NCBI GenBank assembly: GCA_035578905.1
Contig: JAQJVL010000520.1
Span: 552,042 to 616,041 of the forward strand
DNA length: 64,000 nucleotides
Direction of reading: 5' to 3'
Source of the DNA: Stictocephala bisonia
Taxonomy: Eukaryota > Arthropoda > Insecta > Hemiptera > Membracidae
Shown piece after piece: positions 36,801 through 51,800 of this stretch. Below the pieces are notes generated by a model, which worked only from the letters and a program-made list of their open reading frames with translations, made no database searches and was not told the DNA's origin. Position 1 is the stretch's first letter; every line of letters starts with the position of its first letter. The translations under genes and the position numbers were made by a program.

Positions 36801-39800
36801 GATAACTGAACAGTCAAAGGAGATATCACTGTTGTACAGTAGGCATTGCCTGGGTAAACAATACACTAAGCCTTGTGTTTTTTAAGATAGTTAGGACCAG
36901 CAATGATAACTGAACAGTCAAAGGAGACATCAATGTTGTACAGTAGGCATTGCCTGGGTAAACAATACACAAAGCCTTGTGTTTTTAAAGATAGTTAGGA
37001 CCAGCAATGATAACTGAACAGTCAAAGGAGATATCACTGTTGTACAGTAGGCATTGCCTGGGTAAACAATACACTAAGCCTTGTGTTTTTAAAGATAGTA
37101 AGGACCAGCAATGATAACTGAACAGTCAAAGGAGACATCAATGTTGTACAGTAGGCATTGCCTGGGTAAACAATACACAAAGCCTTGTGTTTTTAAAGAT
37201 AGTTAGGACCAGCAATGATAACTGAACAGTCAAAGGAGACATCAATGTTGTACAGTAGGCATTGCCTGGGTAAACAATACACAAAGCCTTGTGTTTTTAA
37301 AGATAGTAAGGACCAGCAATGATAACTGAACAGTCAAAGGAGATATCACTGTTGTACAGTAGGCATTGCCTGGGTAAACAATACACTAAGCCTTGTGTTT
37401 TTAAAGATAGTTAGGACCAGCAATGATAACTGAACAGTCAAAGGAGACATCAATGTTGTACAGTAGGCTTTGCCTGGGTAAACAATACACTAAGCCTTGT
37501 GTTTTTAAAGATAGTTAGGACCAGCAATGATAACTGAACAGTCAAAGGAGATATCACTGTTGTACAGTAGGCATTGCCTGGGTAAACAATACACTAAGCC
37601 TTGTATTTTCACTGTGTCCATTAAGGGTTGTTATCTCTTTGTTAACCTCCTTGCACGTTTGTCCCCAAGTAATTCAATAACCTGGAGTAAAATAACCTTA
37701 TAAGTTTTACAATAATATGTTTTAGCACCTGGCTTGCTGTTGTGTGAATTTTGAGAGTGAACGTAATACTTCAATTAAATCACATATTACATTATAGAAA
37801 CATTATCTATGGATTCATAATTCACTCCTAAGTCTGTCAAATGTCACTACATTCTAGTGTAGAAATCTTGTATTTGCTCAAACACATTTATATAAGTTTT
37901 AATTGAAATTTTACATTACGCATGTACTTGGATCAGTTTACAGTAATAATTAAATAAAATAACACTTAATTACATATTTAATCAAAAATATTATTATTAC
38001 ATAAAAGGACAAGAAACATTAATTTATTTTAGCTCTAAGTAGCAAACAACACCAATGCAAGAAGACTTTGTAGTAGGAATGGATCGATTCTCAATTCCAA
38101 AAGTTGATTTCATCAATTCTCGGCTTTTAAATTAGAATCAATTATATAAGTTGATTCCAATTACTTTGATTCCGCTACCTGCTGTTTTTCAATAAGTGAC
38201 AAACAATTATCTTAAATATCTAAAGCAGTATTCTTCCTTTTCTTTCAAATATCACATTTACTATTTCAGAGGACATGCTTATTGAACTTCTTTTTTTGTT
38301 AAACTTTACTTTGTAAACTCAACATGTTTAATAATTTATTATTCACCAAATTACTTACTTGCTTCGGTGGTCTGGGTGTACAACTCTACCTTGGCTCTTC
38401 ATAATGTGGACTTCCTTAACATGACGAGCTAGGCGATGAAGACTGGGAAACGGCGCAATAGCTTTCCTCATCCTTGTGCAACCTCGCCACTGACACTGGA
38501 ACTCCAGTTCTGGGAGAAAACATAAACAATCCATCTCTAATTTCATCTATCTAGTAATTTGGAAAGACAAAATTATGATTTTACAAAAATAAAGTAGTTT
38601 TTTAATCAAAACAAGTAATTGAAACTTAAACAAGGAAAATATACAACCACAACATAACAGATAGCAGTAATTTTTAAACTGACAATAAAAATTGTAATAC
38701 AAAGAAAATTAGCAGCCTTACCCACTTTAGCCCCTTGATATTTTCATGGATCACTTCACTAACCCAAAGAATAACCACAGATTACAAAATACTATTTTTT
38801 GTATTGTAGTAAAATGATCATTTAACCATCATATCACAAGGAAATTGTTAAGAACTGTAATAACATATCTATTTACTTTATTGAAATAAAACTCATTTAA
38901 ATATTAACTATACATTATTTTTATCAGAGAGTAAAGATCATGGAAAAACGTAGGATTGGCTATAATTGTATTAACCAATAAATAAGCAACGACTACAATA
39001 CAAAACACAAATAAAACTAAAAAAAAACATACCATGAGGAGGAACAGCAGCAAAATACATATGGACATGACCACAGCCTTCAGAGACTGCATGCTCGATG
39101 CAATCTTGCATGTCTTCAAACTGCCAGTCACAGTTATCCCAGCAACATTCATAAACTAGGTCAGGATGCTGGTTAGTTGGAGGGTTAGGTGCTGGAGAGG
39201 GGGAGGGGCACTGTTCTGCCTCTGCCATCTTGGCAGCTGTTTCTTCGTTAACACGAGCAGCCTTTTCTTCATATGCAATTTTTTCACTTGTTGGAAGGTT
39301 ACGCCACTGGAATCAAATGAAAAGTTAATGTGCATTATCATAATTTTCTTAGTAGTAGAACATGTCTTGGAAGTAGCACTCCAGGAACTTTAGGATGCAC
39401 TTTGTTATACTGGCCATAATTATAGTTTATTGTTCTTTTCATTAATATTTAAGTACTTGTTGATTTTCTAACTCTTACACACTGTATTTGCTAGATATAT
39501 GAACCTATTAAAATTGACAAACTGTTGGAAAAAAAATTGTATTGATGATCCAATTATGTATTAAAACATTGTAAGTATGATATGTTCAAAGTTAAAATGT
39601 TTAACTCATTGTTATATTTCTGTAATAGGTTAATAATTGTCAAGTTACTTAGTGAAATAATCATTTGACACTATAATTTTCCTACTGATGCTTACAGCAG
39701 TACATATTAACTTCTTTTTTAAATACTCAATTGACTAGAGTATAATTTATTTTAACTAAGATAGTTGTTATTATTGTCAGGTAAAAAATCTCTTTTACAA

Positions 39801-42800
39801 TTAGATAAGGTTATATAGCACTAGCTAAAAATTAATATGATAGGAGAGATAGGACATCAGCCAACTTACCTGACTAGACAAGTCCACTGACACAATTAAC
39901 AAGAAATCATAATAACAGATACAATGCATCTCAAATGTCCAATGCCACTGACACCTTCTTCAGCTGAGGAGAGAGACTGACTCAGTTTAAACTATCCCTG
40001 GATAAGTGGCAGTGGGGAGGAAGTATCCACAGAGATAGTACAGTTTTTAACACAGTTAGCATAAAGATTTGCTGATGATTAAGAAGTGGAATGTATATGT
40101 GGTATGTAGATTTATTAGATGTTTAGATAGGGAGGATCACAGCATTTGGTTATCTGCTGGTGTGCTAATTCCATTGTTCTGATTTGGGAACTATTCACAT
40201 GAGGTGGAAGGGATCTGTCTAATTTAGTGGTATAACACTGAACAACATTTTGTTTATGCAAAGGGTATGAGCGGAGACAGGTGTTACAGGCTTTTGAACT
40301 TTGCAATCATGTCTATGGCCATTTGCGTGTTTACAGAGGGTTTCACTGGTAAGACCAATATGCTGTGCAGGACAGTGTTGTTACTGTAGTTGGTAAATTA
40401 AGTTAGTAGTCATAAGAGTGGTTTTTTAGGTATCTTATAGATAAGGAGGTTGTAGAGCTGGCAAATGATGTGGCTGGGAGATGAACAGGACAGGTTTTGC
40501 CAATTTTTGTAATTGCAAGGGTTAGAACAGTTTAATTGCTCGTCTTTGGATCATAATAGTTTGTTAGGATCAGGTAAATTAGGATGAACCAGGATTTGGC
40601 TGTTTTTGTTCTGTCAGAAAGAGACAGTAAGAGGGTTTTCTAGATCTTTGGTACAAGGGATAGTTTTAAGATGTATAACATAATCCTGTGACTGCCAATC
40701 TCAACACCAAAATAACTTACAGATCAACCTTCTTTTCCCACACCTCAACTATTGGCAAACTTTTACACCTATAAACAAACTGTGTTAAAAATTGAGGACA
40801 GTTTCCCCACCACTACCACTTACTCATGGGCAGTTAACTGATTTAGTCTCTTTGCTTGTCTGTAGAAGGTGCCAGTAGCATTAAAAATTTGTGTTATGTC
40901 TCTATTTATTTTCTTGAGTATTTTGTTGGTGGACTTGTCTTCTTAGGTATGTTTAACCCTTAAAACGCGGCATCCGTATATATACGCATGTTTACAATTG
41001 CCCGTAACGCGTTATAAGTAATATTTCGCGAGCTGGTAAAAATAATCCTAGAACAGGCCTAATACAACGTAGCGAGTTCTAAGATCCAAGGTAAAGACTA
41101 TTTTTAGGTTATTATTCATTTTCGAGACCTTTGGACTGGTTACTAGGCAACGAATGTAAATAATATGAAGTTTTCATTCATTATTGCCTCTGTCGAGGTA
41201 ACCGCTAGCGCTCGCAACGAATATATACGCATCTGCTAGTCACATGACGCGGCGACCGGCTGGCGCTCAAGTCAGTCTGCAGTTGTTTGTTGTCTTTCGT
41301 GCGTTGTACTAACCTCTGTTGTGTAAACAAAGTTTATTATTTTGAATTTACTCTATATTTTTCATTGTAAAGTCTAGTTTTATTTTTGTTGTAAATAGTG
41401 TTTATTTTGTGTACATAATCTGTTGTCTTATTGAGTTATATTGACCTCCGGTGTGTAAATAAAGTTTATTATTTCGAATTTACTCTATTTTTCATTGTAA
41501 AGTCTAGTTTTATTTTTGTTGTAAATAGTGTTTATTTTGTGTACATAATCTGTTGTCTTATTGAGTTATATTGTATATATTTTTATAATGGCTAACCCCG
41601 ATGATTCTGACTTGATGAAATATGAATATGAATGAAAAATGAATATAAAAAATACAATATCGTTATTATTATTTTTTTTACATTGTACTATCCTGGTTTA
41701 TATTAAAAAAAAATAAAACTTTACAAAATCTAAAATTATATATATCCAAGAAAATTAAGCGTTAATGGAAAAATTACAGAAAATTGCTCAGCGTTTTAAG
41801 GGTTAAGATGCCCTATAAAATAAGTTATATGGTAATATGACCGTATCAGTCCTTTGGTCATATTACCAGTTACTGTAATGTTAATGGTCAACTGCAATAA
41901 AATTCTGGTATTCTTGCATTATATTTATGATGCAATCAGTAAGTTGTTAAACATTTCTCTATCTTGATATAATGAACATTATCACAGAGGAGACAGTTAA
42001 GTTAAACATTTCTCTATCTTGATATAATGAACATTATCACAGAGGAGACAGTAAAGTTAAACATTTCTCTATCTTGATATAATGAACGTTATCACAGAGA
42101 TGAGAGTTACGTTAAACATTTCTCTATCTTGATATAATGAACGTTGTCACAGAGAAGACAGTTAAGTTAAACATTTCTCTATCTTGATATAATGAACGTT
42201 GTCACAGAGAAGACAGTTAAGTTAAACATTTCTCTATCTTGATATAATGAACGTTGTCACAGAGAAGACAGTTAAGTTAAACATTTCTCTATCTTGATAT
42301 AATGAACGTTGTCACAGAGAAGACAGTTAAGTTAAACATTTCTCTATCTTGATATAATGAACGTTGTCACAGAGAAGACAGTTAAGTTAAACATTTCTCT
42401 ATCTTGATATAATGAACGTTATCACAGAGATGAGAGTTATGTTAAACATTTCTCTATCTTGATATAATGAACGTTGTCACAGAGAAGACAGTTAAGTTAA
42501 ACATTTCTCTATCTTGATATAATGAACGTTGTCACAGAGAAGACAGTAAAGTTAAACATTTCTCTATCTTGATATAATGAACGTTATCACAGAGATGAGA
42601 GTTATGTTAAACATTTCTCTATCTTGATATAATGAACGTTGTCACAGAGAAGACAGTAAAGTTAAACATTTCTCTATCTTGATATAATGAACGTTATCAC
42701 AGAGAAGACAGTAAAGTTAAACATTTCTCTATCTTGATATAATGAACGTTATCACAGAGATGAGAGTTATGTTAAACATTTCTCTATCTTGATATAATGA

Positions 42801-45800
42801 ACGTTGTCACAGAGGAGACAGTAAAGTTAAACATTTCTCTATCTTGATATAATGAACGTTGTCACTGAGATGAGAGTTATGTTAAACATTTCTCTATCTT
42901 GATATAATGAACATTATCACAGAGATGAGAGTAAAGTTAAACATTTCTCTATCTTGATATAATGAACGTTGTCACTGAGATGAGAGTTATGTTAAACATT
43001 TCTCTATCTTGATATAATGAACGTTGTCACAGAGAAGAAAGTTAAGTTAAACATTTCTCTATCTTGATATAATGAACGTTATCACAGAGATGAGAGTTAT
43101 GTTAAACATTTCTCTATCTTGATATAATGAACGTTGTCACAGAGGAGACAGTAAAGTTAAACATTTCTCTATCTTGATATAATGAACGTTGTCACTGAGA
43201 TGAGAGTTATGTTAAACATTTCTCTATCTTGATATAATGAACATTATCACAGAGGAGACAGTAAAGTTAAACATTTCTCTATCTTGATATAATGAACGTT
43301 GTCACTGAGATGAGAGTTATGTTAAACATTTCTCTATCTTGATATAATGAACATTATCACAGAGGAGACAGTAAAGTTAAACATTTCTCTATCTTGATAT
43401 AATGAACGTTGTCACTGAGATGAGAGTTATGTTAAACATTTCTCTATCTTGATATAATGAACATTATCACAGAGATGAGAGTAAAGTTAAACATTTCTCT
43501 ATCTTGATATAATGAACGTTGTCACTGAGATGAGAGTTATGTTAAACATTTCTCTATCTTGATATAATGAACGTTATCACAGAGAAGACAGTAAAGTTAA
43601 ACATTTCTCTATCTTGATATAATGAACGTTGTCACTGAGATGAGAGTTATGTTAAACATTTCTCTATCTTGATATAATGAACGTTGTCACTGAGATGAGA
43701 GTTATGTTAAACATTTCTCTATCTTGATATAATGAACGTTATCACAGAGAAGACAGTAAAGTTAAACATTTCTCTATCTTGATATAATGAACGTTGTCAC
43801 TGAGATGAGAGTTATGTTAAACATTTCTCTATCTTGATATAATGAACGTTATCACAGAGAAGACAGTAAAGTTAAACATTTCTCTATCTTGATATAATGA
43901 ACGTTGTCACTGAGATGAGAGTTATGTTAAACATTTCTCTATCTTGATATAATGAACGTTGTCACTGAGATGAGAGTTATGTTAAACATTTCTCTATCTT
44001 GATATAATGAACGTTATCACAGAGGAGACAGTAAAGTTAAACATTTCTCTATCTTGATATAATGAACGTTATCACTGAGATGAGAGTTATGTTAAACATT
44101 TCTCTATCTTGATATAATGAACGTTATCACAGAGAAGACAGTAAAGTTAAACATTTCTCTATCTTGATATAATGAACGTTGTCACTGAGATGAGAGTTAT
44201 GTTAAACATTTCTCTATCTTGATATAATGAACGTTATCACAGAGAAGACAGTAAAGTTAAACATTTCTCTATCTTGATATAATGAACGTTGTCACTGAGA
44301 TGAGAGTTATGTTAAACATTTCTCTATCTTGATATAATGAACGTTGTCACAGAGAAGACAGTAAAGTTAAACATTTCTCTATCTTGATATAATGAACGTT
44401 GTCACTGAGATGAGAGTTATGTTAAACATTTCTCTATCTTGATATAATGAACGTTGTCACTGAGATGAGAGTTATGTTAAACATTTCTCTATCTTGATAT
44501 AATGAACGTTGTCACAGAGAAGACAGTAAAGTTAAACATTTCTCTATCTTGATATAATGAACGTTGTCACAGAGAAGACAGTAAAGTTAAACATTTCTCT
44601 ATCTTGATATAATGAACGTTGTCACTGAGATGAGAGTTATGTTAAACATTTCTCTATCTTGATATAATGAACGTTATCACAGAGAAGACAGTAAAGTTAA
44701 ACATTTCTCTATCTTGATATAATGAACGTTGTCACTGAGATGAGAGTTATGTTAAACATTTCTCTATCTTGATATAATGAACGTTGTCACAGAGAAGACA
44801 GTAAAGTTAAACATTTCTCTATCTTAATATAATGAACGTTGTCACTGAGATGAGAGTTATGTTAAACATTTCTCTATCTTGATATAATGAACGTTGTCAC
44901 AGAGAAGACAGTAAAGTTAAACATTTCTCTATCTTGATATAATGAACGTTGTCACAGAGGAGACAGTTAAGTTAAACATTTCTCTATCTTGATATAATGA
45001 ACGTTATCACAGAGAAGACAGTAAAGTTAAACATTTCTCTATCTTGATATAATGAACGTTGTCACTGAGATGAGAGTTATGTTAAACATTTCTCTATCTT
45101 GATATAATGAACATTATCACAGAGAAGACAGTTAAGTTAAACATTTCTCTATCTTGATATAATGAACGTTATCACAGAGAAGACAGTAAAGTTAAACATT
45201 TCTCTATCTTGATATAATGAACGTTGTCACTGAGATGAGAGTTATGTTAAACATTTCTCTATCTTGATATAATGAACGTTATCACAGAGAAGACAGTTAA
45301 GTTAAACATTTCTCTATCTTGATATAATGAACATTATCACAGAGGAGACAGTAAAGTTAAACATTTCTCTATCTTGATATAATGAACGTTGTCACAGAGG
45401 AGACAGTTAAGTTAAACATTTCTCTATCTTGATATAATGAACGTTATCACAGAGAAGACAGTTAAGTTAAACATTTCTCTATCTTGATATAATGAACATT
45501 ATCACAGAGGAGACAGTAAAGTTAAACATTTCTCTATCTTGATATAATGAACGTTGTCACAGAGGAGACAGTTAAGTTAAACATTTCTCTATCTTGATAT
45601 AATGAACATTATCACAGAGGAGACAGTAAAGTTAAACATTTCTCTATCTTGATATAATGAACGTTGTCACTGAGATGAGAGTTATGTTAAACATTTCTCT
45701 ATCTTGATATAATGAACGTTATCACAGAGAAGACAGTAAAGTTAAACATTTCTCTATCTTGATATAATGAACGTTATCACAGAGGAGACAGTAAAGTTAA

Positions 45801-48800
45801 ACATTTCTCTATCTTGATATAATGAACGTTATCACAGAGAAGACAGTAAAGTTAAACATTTCTCTATCTTGATATAATGAACATTATCACAGAGAAGACA
45901 GTAAAGTTAAACATTTCTCTATCTTGATATAATGAACGTTGTCACAGAGAAGACAGTAAAGTTAAACATTTCTCTATCTTGATATAATGAACGTTATCAC
46001 AGAGGAGACAGTAAAGTTAAACATTTCTCTATCTTGATATAATGAACGTTGTCACTGAGATGAGAGTTATGTTAAACATTTCTCTATCTTGACATAATGA
46101 ACATTATCACAGAGAAGACAGTAAAGTTAAACATTTCTCTATCTTGATATAATGAACATTATCACAGAGAAGACAGTAAAGTTAAACATTTCTCTATCTT
46201 GATATAATGAACGTTATCACAGAGAAGACAGTAAAGTTAAACATTTCTCTATCTTGATATAATGAACGTTATCACAGAGGAGACAGTAAAGTTAAACATT
46301 TCTCTATCTTGATATAATGAACGTTGTCACTGAGATGAGAGTTATGTTAAACATTTCTCTATCTTGATATAATGAACGTTGTCACAGAGAAGACAGTAAA
46401 GTTAAACATTTCTCTATCTTGATATAATGAACGTTGTCACAGAGGAGACAGTTAAGTTAAACATTTCTCTATCTTGATATAATGAACGTTATCACAGAGA
46501 AGACAGTAAAGTTAAACATTTCTCTATCTTGATATAATGAACGTTGTCACTGAGATGAGAGTTATGTTAAACATTTCTCTATCTTGATATAATGAACGTT
46601 GTCACAGAGAAGTCAGTAAAGTTAAACATTTCTCTATCTTGATATAATGAACGTTATCACAGAGATGAGAGTAAAGTTAAACATTTCTCTATCTTGATAT
46701 ATTGAACGTTGTCACAGAGAAGACAGTAAAGTTAAACATTTCTCTATCTTGATATAATGAACGTTGTCACAGAGGAGACAGTTAAGTTAAACATTTCTCT
46801 ATCTTGATATAATGAACGTTGTCACAGAGAAGACAGTAAAGTTAAACATTTCTCTATCTTGATATAATGAACGTTGTCACAGAGAAGACAGTAAAGTTAA
46901 ACATTTCTCTATCTTGATATAATGAACGTTGTCACAGAGAAGACAGTAAAGTTAAACATTTCTCTATCTTGATATAATGAACGTTATCACAGAGATGAGA
47001 GTTATGTTAAACATTTCTCTATCTTGACATAATGAACGTTATCACAGAGAAGACAGTAAAGTTAAACATTTCTCTATCTTGATATAATGAACGTTGTCAC
47101 AGAGATGAGAGTTATGTTAAACATTTCTCTATCTTGATATAATGAACGTTGTCACAGAGAAGACAGTAAAGTTAAACATTTCTCTATCTTGATATAATGA
47201 ACGTTGTCACTGAGATGAGAGTTATGTTAAACATTTCTCTATCTTGATATAATGAACGTTGTCACAGAGAAGACAGTAAAGTTAAACATTTCTCTATCTT
47301 GATATAATGAACGTTGTCACAGAGGAGACAGTTAAGTTAAACATTTCTCTATCTTGATATAATGAACGTTATCACAGAGAAGACAGTAAAGTTAAACATT
47401 TCTCTATCTTGATATAATGAACGTTGTCACTGAGATGAGAGTTATGTTAAACATTTCTCTATCTTGATATAATGAACATTATCACATAGGAGACAGTAAA
47501 GTTAAACATTTCTCTATCTTGATATAATGAACGTTATCACAGAGATGAGAGTAAAGTTAAACATTTCTCTATCTTGATATAATGAACGTTATCACAGAGA
47601 TGAGAGTTATGTTAAACATTTCTCTATCTTGATATAATGAACGTTATCACAGAGATGAGAGTTATGTTAAACATTTCTCTATCTTGATATAATGAACGTT
47701 ATCACAGAGATGAGAGTAAAGTTAAACATTTCTCTATCTTGATATAATGAACGTTGTCACTGAGATGAGAGTTATGTTAAACATTTCTCTATCTTGATAT
47801 AATGAACGTTATCACAGAGAAGACAGTAAAGTTAAACATTTCTCTATCTTGATATAATGAACGTTGTCACTGAGATGAGAGTTATGTTAAACATTTCTCT
47901 ATCTTGATATAATGAACGTTATCACAGAGGAGACAGTAAAGTTAAACATTTCTCTATCTTGATATAATGAACGTTATCACAGAGAAGACAGTAAAGTTAA
48001 ACATTTCTCTATCTTGATATAATGAACGTTGTCACTGAGATGAGAGTTATGTTAAACATTTCTCTATCTTGATATAATGAACGTTATCACAGAGAAGACA
48101 GTAAAGTTAAACATTTCTCTATCTTGATATAATGAACGTTGTCACTGAGATGAGAGTTATGTTAAACATTTCTCTATCTTGATATAATGAACGTTGTCAC
48201 TGAGATGAGAGTTATGTTAAACATTTCTCTATCTTGATATAATGAACGTTATCACAGAGAAGACAGTAAAGTTAAACATTTCTCTATCTTGATATAATGA
48301 ACGTTGTCACTGAGATGAGAGTTATGTTAAACATTTCTCTATCTTGATATAATGAACGTTGTCACAGAGAAGTCAGTAAAGTTAAACATTTCTCTATCTT
48401 GATATAATGAACGTTATCACAGAGATGAGAGTTATGTTAAACATTTCTCTATCTTGATATAATGAACGTTGTCACAGAGAAGACAGTAAAGTTAAACATT
48501 TCTCTATCTTGATATAATGAACGTTGTCACAGAGGAGACAGTTAAGTTAAACATTTCTCTATCTTGATATAATGAACGTTGTCACAGAGAAGACAGTAAA
48601 GTTAAACATTTCTCTATCTTGATATAATGAACGTTGTCACAGAGAAGACAGTAAAGTTAAACATTTCTCTATCTTGATATAATGAACGTTGTCACAGAGA
48701 AGACAGTAAAGTAAAACATTTCTCTATCTTGATATAATGAACGTTGTCACTGAGATGAGAGTTATGTTAAACATTTCTCTATCTTGATATAATGAACGTT

Positions 48801-51800
48801 ATCACAGAGAAGACAGTAAAGTTAAACATTTCTCTATCTTGATATAATGAACGTTGTCACTGAGATGAGAGTTATGTTAAACATTTCTCTATCTTGATAT
48901 AATGAACGTTGTCACAGAGAAGACAGTAAAGTTAAACATTTCTCTATCTTGATATAATGAACGTTGTCACTGAGATGAGAGTTATGTTAAACATTTCTCT
49001 ATCTTGATATAATGAACGTTGTCACAGAGAAGACAGTAAAGTTAAACATTTCTCTATCTTGATATAATGAACGTTGTCACAGAGGAGACAGTTAAGTTAA
49101 ACATTTCTCTATCTTGATATAATGAACGTTATCACAGAGAAGACAGTAAAGTTAAACATTTCTCTATCTTGATATAATGAACGTTGTCACTGAGATGAGA
49201 GTTATGTTAAACATTTCTCTATCTTGATATAATGAACATTATCACAGAGGAGACAGTAAAGTTAAACATTTCTCTATCTTGATATAATGAACGTTATCAC
49301 AGAGATGAGAGTAAAGTTAAACATTTCTCTATCTTGATATAATGAACGTTATCACAGAGATGAGAGTTATGTTAAACATTTCTCTATCTTGATATAATGA
49401 ACGTTATCAAAGAGATAAGAGTTATGTTAAACATTTCTCTATCTTGATATAATGAACGTTATCACAGAGATGAGAGTAAAGTTAAACATTTCTCTATCTT
49501 GATATAATGAACGTTGTCACTGAGATGAGAGTTATGTTAAACATTTCTCTATCTTGATATAATGAACGTTATCACAGAGAAGACAGTAAAGTTAAACATT
49601 TCTCTATCTTGATATAATGAACGTTGTCACTGAGATGAGAGTTATGTTAAACATTTCTCTATCTTGATATAATGAACGTTGTCACTGAGATGAGAGTTAT
49701 GTTAAACATTTCTCTATCTTGATATAATGAACGTTATCACAGAGAAGACAGTAAAGTTAAACATTTCTCTATCTTGATATAATGAACGTTGTCACTGAGA
49801 TGAGAGTTATGTTAAACATTTCTCTATCTTGATATAATGAACGTTATCACAGAGAAGACAGTAAAGTTAAACATTTCTCTATCTTGATATAATGAACGTT
49901 GTCACTGAGATGAGAGTTATGTTAAACATTTCTCTATCTTGATATAATGAACGTTGTCACTGAGATGAGAGTTATGTTAAACATTTCTCTATCTTGATAT
50001 AATGAACGTTATCACAGAGAAGACAGTAAAGTTAAACATTTCTCTATCTTGATATAATGAACGTTATCACTGAGATGAGAGTTATGTTAAACATTTCTCT
50101 ATCTTGATATAATGAACGTTATCACAGAGAAGACAGTAAAGTTAAACATTTCTCTATCTTGATATAATGAACGTTGTCACTGAGATGAGAGTTATGTTAA
50201 ACATTTCTCTATCTTGATATAATGAACGTTATCACAGAGAAGACAGTAAAGTTAAACATTTCTCTATCTTGATATAATGAACGTTGTCACTGAGATGAGA
50301 GTTATGTTAAACATTTCTCTATCTTGATATAATGAACGTTATCACAGAGATGAGAGTAAAGTTAAACATTTCTCTATCTTGATATAATGAACGTTATCAC
50401 AGAGATGAGAGTTATGTTAAACATTTCTCTATCTTGATATAATGAACGTTGTCACAGAGATGAGAGTTATGTTAAACATTTCTCTATCTTGATATAATGA
50501 ACGTTATCACAGAGATGAGAGTAAAGTTAAACATTTCTCTATCTTGATATAATGAACGTTGTCACTGAGATGAGAGTTATGTTAAACATTTCTCTATCTT
50601 GATATAATGAACGTTATCACAGAGAAGACAGTAAAGTTAAACATTTCTCTATCTTGATATAATGAACGTTGTCACTGAGATGAGAGTTATGTTAAACATT
50701 TCTCTATCTTGATATAATGAACGTTGTCACAGAGATGAGAGTTATGTTAAACATTTCTCTATCTTGATATAATGAACGTTATCACAGAGAAGACAGTAAA
50801 GTTAAACATTTCTCTATCTTGATATAATGAACGTTGTCACTGAGATGAGAGTTATGTTAAACATTTCTCTATCTTGATATAACGAACGTTATCACAGAGA
50901 AGACAGTAAAGTTAAACATTTCTCTATCTTGATATAATGAACGTTGTCACTGAGATGAGAGTTATGTTAAACATTTCTCTATCTTGATATAATGAACGTT
51001 GTCACTGAGATGAGAGTTATGTTAAACATTTCTCTATCTTGATATAATGAACGTTATCACAGAGAAGACAGTAAAGTTAAACATTTCTCTATCTTGATAT
51101 AATGAACGTTATCACTGAGATGAGAGTTATGTTAAACATTTCTCTATCTTGATATAATGAACGTTATCACAGAGAAGACAGTAAAGTTAAACATTTCTCT
51201 ATCTTGATATAATGAACGTTGTCACTGAGATGAGAGTTATGTTAAACATTTCTCTATCTTGATATAATGAACGTTATCACAGAGAAGACAGTAAAGTTAA
51301 ACATTTCTCTATCTTGATATAATGAACGTTGTCACTGAGATGAGAGTTATGTTAAACATTTCTCTATCTTGATATAATGAACGTTGTCACTGAGATGAGA
51401 GTTATGTTAAACATTTCTCTATCTTGATATAATGAACGTTATCACAGAGAAGACAGTAAAGTTAAACATTTCTCTATCTTGATATAATGAACGTTATCAC
51501 AGAGAAGACAGTAAAGTTAAACATTTCTCTATCTTGATATAATGAACGTTGTCACTGAGATGAGAGTTATGTTAAACATTTCTCTATCTTGATATAATGA
51601 ACGTTGTCACAGAGAAGACAGTAAAGTTAAACATTTCTCTATCTTGATATAATGAACGTTGTCACAGAGGAGACAGTTAAGTTAAACATTTCTCTATCTT
51701 GATATAATGAACGTTGTCACAGAGAAGACAGTAAAGTTAAACATTTCTCTATCTTGATATAATGAACGTTGTCACAGAGAAGACAGTAAAGTTAAACATT

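Larger units (their letters stand above)
39838..41835 (-). mobile_element. Penelope-like element fragment with inverted termini
   Basis: A minus-strand C-terminus (40115-40420) reads IGLTSETLCKHANGHRHD, PVSAHTL, QCYTTKLDRSLPPHVNSS and RTMELAHQQITKC, matching the GIY-YIG endonuclease region of Penelope-like retroelements. It is flanked by about 250-bp inverted copies of one sequence. The left copy (39838-40100) begins near GGAGAGATAGGACATCAGC; the right copy (about 40700-40952, resuming at 41807) is its inverse. Inverted terminal repeats are known in this class. A piggyBac MITE (40953-41806) splits the right copy. The RT part is absent. Confidence 0.7.

Noticed and set aside
39838..40100. Hammerhead ribozyme in the Penelope-like terminal repeat
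   Set aside because: Such ribozymes are known in this class and a CTGAAGA core-like string is present, but I could not assemble the matching GAAA and three stems by eye. A covariance-model search (Infernal, hammerhead models) would decide.
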